A DNA stretch of 64,000 bases, taken from JADLCX01 sp964630785. GTDB lineage: Bacteria > Planctomycetota > Phycisphaerae > Phycisphaerales > UBA1924. A program made the translations under genes and the position numbers. The notes beneath the pieces are model-generated. The model saw nothing but the letters and a program-made list of their open reading frames with translations, did not search any database and was not told the origin of the DNA. Shown one piece after another: positions 59,420 to 64,000 of the stretch (the stretch's first letter is position 1; each line of letters starts with the position of its first letter). The stretch is taken from assembly GCA_964630785.1 (NCBI GenBank), contig CAZVZG010000023.1, forward strand, positions 1 to 64,000, in the 5' to 3' direction.

Positions 59420-60403
59420 ATGTGGTCCTTCATCATCCGCCGTCTGCTCTACTCAATCCCGATCTACCTCGGGATCATTTTGCTCGTGATGGGCGCGCTG
59501 CGAGTGAACGACCCGGTGAACGCTTATCTGGGCAAGCACGCCTCAAAGGAGCAAGTGGACCTGAAACGCGAGTCGATGGGCCTGAACAAGCCCTTCCTGG
59601 TGCAGTACGGCGAGTTCCTGGGCCACGTCGGGACGCTCAACTTCGAGGCCAGAAGCTGGCGATACGAAACCAAGACCGTGGGCGAAGTTCTGACCGACGC
59701 GGTTGGGCCCAGCCTCGCGCTCACGATCCCCGCGTTCATCATCACGACGCTGATCTCGATCGGGGTCGGGTTGCTCTCGGCCTATTTCCGCGGGACTCCG
59801 GTGGATCGGACGCTCATGGTGCTCATCGTGCTGGGGATGAGCGTGAGCGTGCTCGTGCTCATCATCCTCGGGCAGTATTTCGGGGCCTACTGGCTGAAGG
59901 ATCGATTCGGCCTCGACTGGTTCGCGGTGGGCGGGTACGAACCGCTGTTCGAGGAGACCGACTCGGGCTCGTTCTGGCTCGCCAAGTGGTTCTATTTCTG
60001 CTCCCTGCCCGTGATGATCGAGGTGCTGCTGGCGATGGGCTATGACACGCGGTTCTACCGCGCCGTGATGGTGGAGGAGACCGGGCGCGACTACATCACC
60101 ACCGCCGTGGCCAAGGGCGCAACCAAGCCCAAGATCATGTTCGTGCACATGCTCAAGAACGCGATGATCCCGATCATCACGCGCGTGATGATCACGTTCC
60201 CGTTCCTCATCGGCGGGTCGATCCTGCTCGAGACGATGTTCCGCATTCCCGGCATGGGGCGAGCGCTCATCGAGGCCATCACCAACAAGGACTTCCCCGT
60301 CATCCAGGCGTTCACGGCGATGTTTGCGGGCATCTTTGTGCTCAGCAACATCCTCACCGACGTGCTCTACGCGCTCGTCGATCCACGCGTGAGGCTGTCC
60401 TGA
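59420..60403 (+). CDS. Oligopeptide ABC transporter permease, OppB type
   Basis: Six-helix permease (327 aa). FIIRRLLYSIPIYLGIIL is the first helix. The EAA loop, which docks the ATPases, is visible near 215-245 (EETGRDYITTAVAKGATKPKIMF), with LKNAMIPIITRVMITFPFLIGG and IPGMGRALIEAITNKD behind. ATG at 59420 lies after a pyrimidine-rich gap and has no Shine-Dalgarno site. Its stop overlaps the OppC-type start by one base (TGATG). Confidence 0.92.
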   Translation: MWSFIIRRLLYSIPIYLGIILLVMGALRVNDPVNAYLGKHASKEQVDLKRESMGLNKPFLVQYGEFLGHVGTLNFEARSWRYETKTVGEVLTDAVGPSLALTIPAFIITTLISIGVGLLSAYFRGTPVDRTLMVLIVLGMSVSVLVLIILGQYFGAYWLKDRFGLDWFAVGGYEPLFEETDSGSFWLAKWFYFCSLPVMIEVLLAMGYDTRFYRAVMVEETGRDYITTAVAKGATKPKIMFVHMLKNAMIPIITRVMITFPFLIGGSILLETMFRIPGMGRALIEAITNKDFPVIQAFTAMFAGIFVLSNILTDVLYALVDPRVRLS

Positions 60404-61689
60404 TGGCCCTCGGCGCGATCAGGCGGGCGTGGTCCGGGCGTGCGGCCGGGAAGTTCCGTCGCAACCGACTGGCGATGGCGTCGATGGCGATCATCGCCGT
60501 GTACGCGCTCATCGGGGTCTGGCTCGTCGCCGGCGATCTGTGGACGGGCGCGGCCGCGGATTCCGCGGACGCCGGCGCGCCGTGGTCGCCCTGGACAGCC
60601 ATGACCCTGGACAAGGTCGAGGCCCGCGTGGGCCCTTTGAGCAAGCGGGGCTGGCTTGAGTCCGAATCCGGCGAGTCCCGGGCCCGAAACGTCAAGTACT
60701 ACATGAGCCGCTTCGAGAAGGCCCTGCGACTGAGCGACCCGGAGTATCGGCGCCTGGCTCTCAAATCGATCCGCTTCGGCGAGCGCCGCGTGGGCGTCGG
60801 CGAAAAAGATGCCGCGAGGATCATCGCCGAGGCCAAAGCCCGGTACCGCGCCCTCGATGTCTATGACGACCTGGACGACCCGAAACAGATTGCCAAAGCC
60901 GAGCCCGAGCTCGCACGGCTGGAGACGCTTGTCAACTCGCTCTTTGCCCCCATGAGTCCGGCGCAAGCCGTGATGTACGACCTGCGGTTGAGCCTGGGCA
61001 CCGATCGGCAGGGCCGATCGATCTTCGCCCGGGCCGTATACTCGATCAAGGTCGCGCTTGAGCTTGGGCTGATCGTCGGTGTCGTGTCGGTCCTGCTGGG
61101 CGCCGTGCTCGGCGCGGCCGCGGCGTACTACAGCGGGTGGATCGACGGGTTTGTGCAGTGGCTCTATTCGACGCTCTCGAGCGTGCCCGACCTCGTGCTG
61201 CTGGCCGTGCTGGCGTACATGTTCACGGGAAGTTACTTCGACGACACCAGCAAGCCGTTCCTCTCGCTGGTGCCGGTGTACGTGGCCATGTGCATGACGT
61301 TCTGGATCGGGCCCTGCCGCATCATCCGCGGCGAGACGCTCAAGCTCAAGGAACTGGAGTACGTTCAGGCCGCCAAGGCGATCGGGTTCGGACGGCCGTA
61401 CATCCTCCTGCGCCACGTCCTGCCCAACACCCTGCACCTGATGTTCATCAACTTCTCGCTGCTGTTCATTGCGGCGATCAAGTTCGAGGTGGTGCTGAGT
61501 TTCCTCGGCCTGGGTGTCAAGACCGGGCCGAGCTGGGGGCGCATGATCAGCGAGGCGACGCAGGAGGTCATCAACGGGAACTTCTGGCAGATCGGCGCGG
61601 CCACGGTGTTCATGTTCGTGCTGGTGCTGGCGTTCAACATCGTGTCCGACGCGCTGCAGGATGCGTTCGATCCCAAGCACGTCGGGTAA
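60403..61689 (+). CDS. Oligopeptide ABC transporter permease, OppC type, with large loop
   Basis: 428 aa; the usual OppC is about 300. The core from residue 190 (LGTDRQGRSIFARAVYSIKVALELGLI) through the EAA loop (LKELEYVQAAKAIGFGRPYILLRHVLPN) to SFLGLGVKTGPSWG is canonical. Between the first helix (about 25-45) and this core lies a charged region of about 140 residues (GPLSKRGWLESESGES ... EPELARLETLVNSL) that is not part of the family core and probably faces the envelope space. It may help dock the binding protein. Overlaps the OppB-type stop by one base. Confidence 0.9.
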   Translation: MALGAIRRAWSGRAAGKFRRNRLAMASMAIIAVYALIGVWLVAGDLWTGAAADSADAGAPWSPWTAMTLDKVEARVGPLSKRGWLESESGESRARNVKYYMSRFEKALRLSDPEYRRLALKSIRFGERRVGVGEKDAARIIAEAKARYRALDVYDDLDDPKQIAKAEPELARLETLVNSLFAPMSPAQAVMYDLRLSLGTDRQGRSIFARAVYSIKVALELGLIVGVVSVLLGAVLGAAAAYYSGWIDGFVQWLYSTLSSVPDLVLLAVLAYMFTGSYFDDTSKPFLSLVPVYVAMCMTFWIGPCRIIRGETLKLKELEYVQAAKAIGFGRPYILLRHVLPNTLHLMFINFSLLFIAAIKFEVVLSFLGLGVKTGPSWGRMISEATQEVINGNFWQIGAATVFMFVLVLAFNIVSDALQDAFDPKHVG

Positions 61690-61713
61690 GTGATTCGGCG
61701 ACGCTTCAACGAC

Positions 61714-62751
61714 ATGAGCCACGACGCGACCATCCTCAGTGTGCAAGGCCTGACGACCCGGTTCCGCACCGACCGGGGCGTGGTCACCGCCATCGACGAC
61801 GTGTCGTTCGACCTCGCCCGCGGCGAGACGCTCGGCATTGTCGGTGAGTCCGGCTGCGGCAAGACCGTCACCAGCAAGTCGATCATGCGGTTGCTGCCCG
61901 AACGCACCGCGGTCATCGACCCCCGCTCGCGGGTGATGTTCGAGGGTGTCAACCTCGCGACGACCGACGCGCGCGCGATGCGGAAGGTCCGCGGCGACCG
62001 GATCGCCATGATCTTTCAGGAGCCCATGACCAGCCTCAACCCGGTGTTCACCGTCGGCTGGCAGATCGAGGAGGCGCTCAAGTATCACAAGCGCGAGCTC
62101 GGGCGTGCCGCTCGTAAGGCCCGCGCCATCGAGATGCTCAAACTCGTCGAGATCCCCGAGCCCGCTCGCCGGTACGGCGAGTATCCGCACCAGCTCTCGG
62201 GCGGGATGCGACAGCGCGTGATGATCGCGATCGCCCTCTGCTGCGAGCCCGACATCCTCATCGCCGACGAGCCGACCACCGCACTCGACGTGACCATCCA
62301 GGCCCAGATCCTGGCGCTGATGGATGGCCTGAAGCGGACCCTCGGCACCGCCATCGTGCTCATCACGCACAACCTCGGCGTCGTGGCCCAGGTGTGCGAC
62401 CGCGTCATGGTGATGTACGCCGGGCGCGTGATCGAGGTGGGGTCGGTGTGGGACATCTTCCACCACCCGCGGCACCCGTACACGCGGGCGCTTCTTGATT
62501 CCATCCCCAAGGCCGGCCGCAGGGAGCACGGCAAGCGCCTGCCGACCATCGAGGGCATCGTGCCGAGCCTGTTCGAGATCCAGCCGGGCTGCCGGTTCCA
62601 GGACCGCTGCAAGTACAAGCAGGATCGCTGCGTCGCCGAGGAGCCCGCGCTCACGGAACTGGGCGGCGAGCACGGAACCGTGCAGGTCCGTTGCCACTTC
62701 CCGTTGGGGGAGACGCGAGTGCAGGTGACCGTGGATGGAGGGAGGGCGTGA
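61714..62751 (+). CDS. Oligopeptide ABC transporter ATPase, OppD type
   Basis: Walker A GESGCGKT near 48-55, the Q-loop and AMIFQEPMTSLNPV, signature LSGGMRQR, Walker B ILIADEPTTALD and the OppD/OppF C-terminal extension with the CRFQDRCKYKQDRC-type iron-sulfur-like Cys cluster region. It powers uptake together with the OppF-type protein. I chose ATG at 61714 (MSHDATILSVQGL), because the family starts there; a GTG at 61690, directly after the OppC stop, is possible. Its stop overlaps the next start by 4 nt (GTGA). Confidence 0.93.
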   Translation: MSHDATILSVQGLTTRFRTDRGVVTAIDDVSFDLARGETLGIVGESGCGKTVTSKSIMRLLPERTAVIDPRSRVMFEGVNLATTDARAMRKVRGDRIAMIFQEPMTSLNPVFTVGWQIEEALKYHKRELGRAARKARAIEMLKLVEIPEPARRYGEYPHQLSGGMRQRVMIAIALCCEPDILIADEPTTALDVTIQAQILALMDGLKRTLGTAIVLITHNLGVVAQVCDRVMVMYAGRVIEVGSVWDIFHHPRHPYTRALLDSIPKAGRREHGKRLPTIEGIVPSLFEIQPGCRFQDRCKYKQDRCVAEEPALTELGGEHGTVQVRCHFPLGETRVQVTVDGGRA

Positions 62752-63800
62752 CAAGTTCGATCAACACAGCGGGCAGAGAGACGGGGCGTCTCGCCCCGGC
62801 CTCGGCCCCGGCAAAGCACCCGCTGCTCGAAGTGACCAACCTCGTCAAGCACTTCCCGGTCCGGGGAGGCGTGCTCAATCGCGTGATCGGCCACGTCCAG
62901 GCGGTCAACGGCGTGAGCCTGAGCGTGAACCGCGGCGAGGTCGTGGGGATCGTGGGCGAGTCGGGCTGCGGCAAGAGCACGCTGGGCAAGTGCATCATCA
63001 GGCTGATCGAGCCGACCAAGGGGACAATCCGCTACGGCGGCGTGGACATCACCCGCCTCGGCCACGCCGAGATGATGCCCTTCCGCCGGAAGATGCAGAT
63101 CATCTTTCAAGACCCGTACTCATCGCTCAACCCGCGGCTGACGGTCCGCAAGCTCTTGCGCGAGGCCATCCGCTTTCACCAGACCGTGCCCGGCGGTGAG
63201 GACGAGGGTTACATCGACCACCTCATCGCCCGCGTGGGCCTGCGCCGCGACGCCAAGGACAAGTTTCCGCACGAGTTTAGCGGCGGGCAGCGGCAGCGGA
63301 TCGGCATCGCCCGCGCGCTGGCCCTGCGTCCGCAGTTCATCGTGGCCGACGAACCCGTTTCTGCGCTCGACGTCTCGATCCAGGCCCAGGTGCTGAACCT
63401 GATGCTCGAACTCAAGGACGAGTTCGGGCTGACGCTGCTGTTCATCAGCCACGACCTGAAAGTCATCGAGCATTTCTGCGACCGCGTGATCGTCATGTAC
63501 CTCGGCCACGCCGTCGAGGAGCTGCCGTGCCGCGACATCCACGCACGGGCCCGCCACCCGTACACCAAGGCCCTGCTCGCGGCCAACCCGATCGACGACC
63601 CATCGCAGCGGGGGCCGGAGGGCACGCCGCTCACGGTGCTTCAGGGCGACGTCCCGAGCCCGTTCAACCCGCCGGCGGGCTGCCCGTTCCAGGGGCGCTG
63701 CCCGCTGGTGACGGAGCGGTGCCGGCGCGAGATGCCGCCGCTGAAAACGAGGGATGGCGACGCCGGCGAACGGCGCGTGGCGTGCTGGGCGGTCGAGTAA
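62748..63800 (+). CDS. Oligopeptide ABC transporter ATPase, OppF type
   Basis: Walker A GESGCGKST (near 76-84), signature FSGGQRQRIGIARAL, Walker B IVADEPVSALD and the C-terminal PAGCPFQGRCPLVTERC cluster typical of OppF. The first 20 residues are Ser/Thr/Ala-rich. GTG at 62748 overlaps the OppD stop by 4 nt and has GGAGGGAGG just upstream. Last gene of the importer operon, about 100 nt before the truncated right-edge gene. Confidence 0.94.
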   Translation: MTSSINTAGRETGRLAPASAPAKHPLLEVTNLVKHFPVRGGVLNRVIGHVQAVNGVSLSVNRGEVVGIVGESGCGKSTLGKCIIRLIEPTKGTIRYGGVDITRLGHAEMMPFRRKMQIIFQDPYSSLNPRLTVRKLLREAIRFHQTVPGGEDEGYIDHLIARVGLRRDAKDKFPHEFSGGQRQRIGIARALALRPQFIVADEPVSALDVSIQAQVLNLMLELKDEFGLTLLFISHDLKVIEHFCDRVIVMYLGHAVEELPCRDIHARARHPYTKALLAANPIDDPSQRGPEGTPLTVLQGDVPSPFNPPAGCPFQGRCPLVTERCRREMPPLKTRDGDAGERRVACWAVE

Positions 63801-63903
63801 GGGGACACCGGGCGTGAGGGGGCGGGGATTTCTCGCTCAATGGTCGCTTCGCGGCCGATATGTCGCGACGCGGCCGGGTCGCTGGCCTGTCGTGGGGAGA
63901 GCC

Positions 63904-64000
63904 ATGATCGCGAGCATAGCGCCGCCCGAAACCGACACGCCGAGGCCGGCCTGCGACGCCGCAGAGATCGACTACGTGGCTGTCGCCGCCCACGGGATCG
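63904..64000 (+). CDS. Partial CDS cut by the right edge
   Basis: ATG at 63904 with GGGGAG 5-6 nt upstream opens a frame that runs off the window. The 32 visible residues are MIASIAPPETDTPRP, then ACDAAEIDYVAVAAHGI. They are too few to name a family. A Pro/Thr-rich start followed by a hydrophobic strand is consistent with a cytoplasmic enzyme, but this is not evidence of function. Confidence 0.55.
   Translation, partial: MIASIAPPETDTPRPACDAAEIDYVAVAAHGI

Noticed and set aside
60367..62754. A long minus-strand reading frame opposite the Opp-type permease and ATPase genes
   Set aside because: The plus strand carries conserved transporter motifs throughout; the antisense product has no recognisable domain.

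Overview
The window is GC-rich, densely coding bacterial chromosome with no mobile element, CRISPR array or rRNA. Several traits point to a planctomycete of the class Phycisphaerae: a C-terminal GC-type dockerin on a multihaem cytochrome, a DUF1559-like H-x9-DG motif, zinc-ribbon membrane proteins of the CxxCGYDLR...CPECG type, DUF1573, a DksA-like protein without its zinc cysteines, HpnH (hopanoid synthesis), and two sigma-factor operons with tightly overlapping genes. This assignment is inference; no 16S gene is present.

Layout. 1-11 kb: subunits A and B of a type IIB topoisomerase (topo VI) on the minus strand, about 7 kb apart. Between them lie a plus-strand methionine-branch operon (cystathionine gamma-synthase-type enzyme plus an aspartokinase-homoserine dehydrogenase fusion) behind a SAM-clan riboswitch, a patatin lipoprotein and a DUF4139 protein. 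10.8-21 kb: a trehalose-phosphatase/GH15 fusion, a DUF1573 protein, tRNA-Leu(CAG) with promoter and terminator, an RNase HII-like protein with RibD, a YgfZ-like protein, an M42 peptidase and an orphan nucleotidyltransferase-like protein. 21-28 kb: housekeeping genes (yajQ, lspA, a dksA-like gene, accA, proC, frr, pyrH) and an AsmA-like protein. 28.3-37.1 kb: five plus-strand genes joined by 4-nt stop/start overlaps, encoding a membrane vWA protein and four exported or membrane-anchored helical-repeat proteins of unknown function. This is the least explained part of the window.

37-50 kb: a free-standing tRNA-binding protein, a sigma/anti-sigma/exported-protein operon, a DUF4286 protein, a MORN-like lipoprotein, a Tat-exported phospholipase C, a PPOX-family protein, HpnH, a second sigma operon whose partner is a pseudopilin-like membrane protein, and the cytochrome-dockerin fusion. 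50-57 kb: rpmI-rplT, an M50 protease, divergent speB-like and apgM genes, a zinc-ribbon membrane protein and an M3 peptidase. 57-63.8 kb: a complete oligopeptide ABC importer (binding protein, two permeases, two ATPases). The right edge cuts a new gene.

Across the window many genes lack a Shine-Dalgarno sequence and instead carry a TANNNT -10-like box 5-8 nt before the start codon, suggesting widespread leaderless mRNAs. The accA/proC pair shares one palindromic -10 box in both directions. Sigma-70-type promoters (TTGCCT-N17-TATCCT for both tRNA-Leu and rpmI; TTGACC-N17-TATACT for the dksA-lspA-yajQ operon) are also readable.
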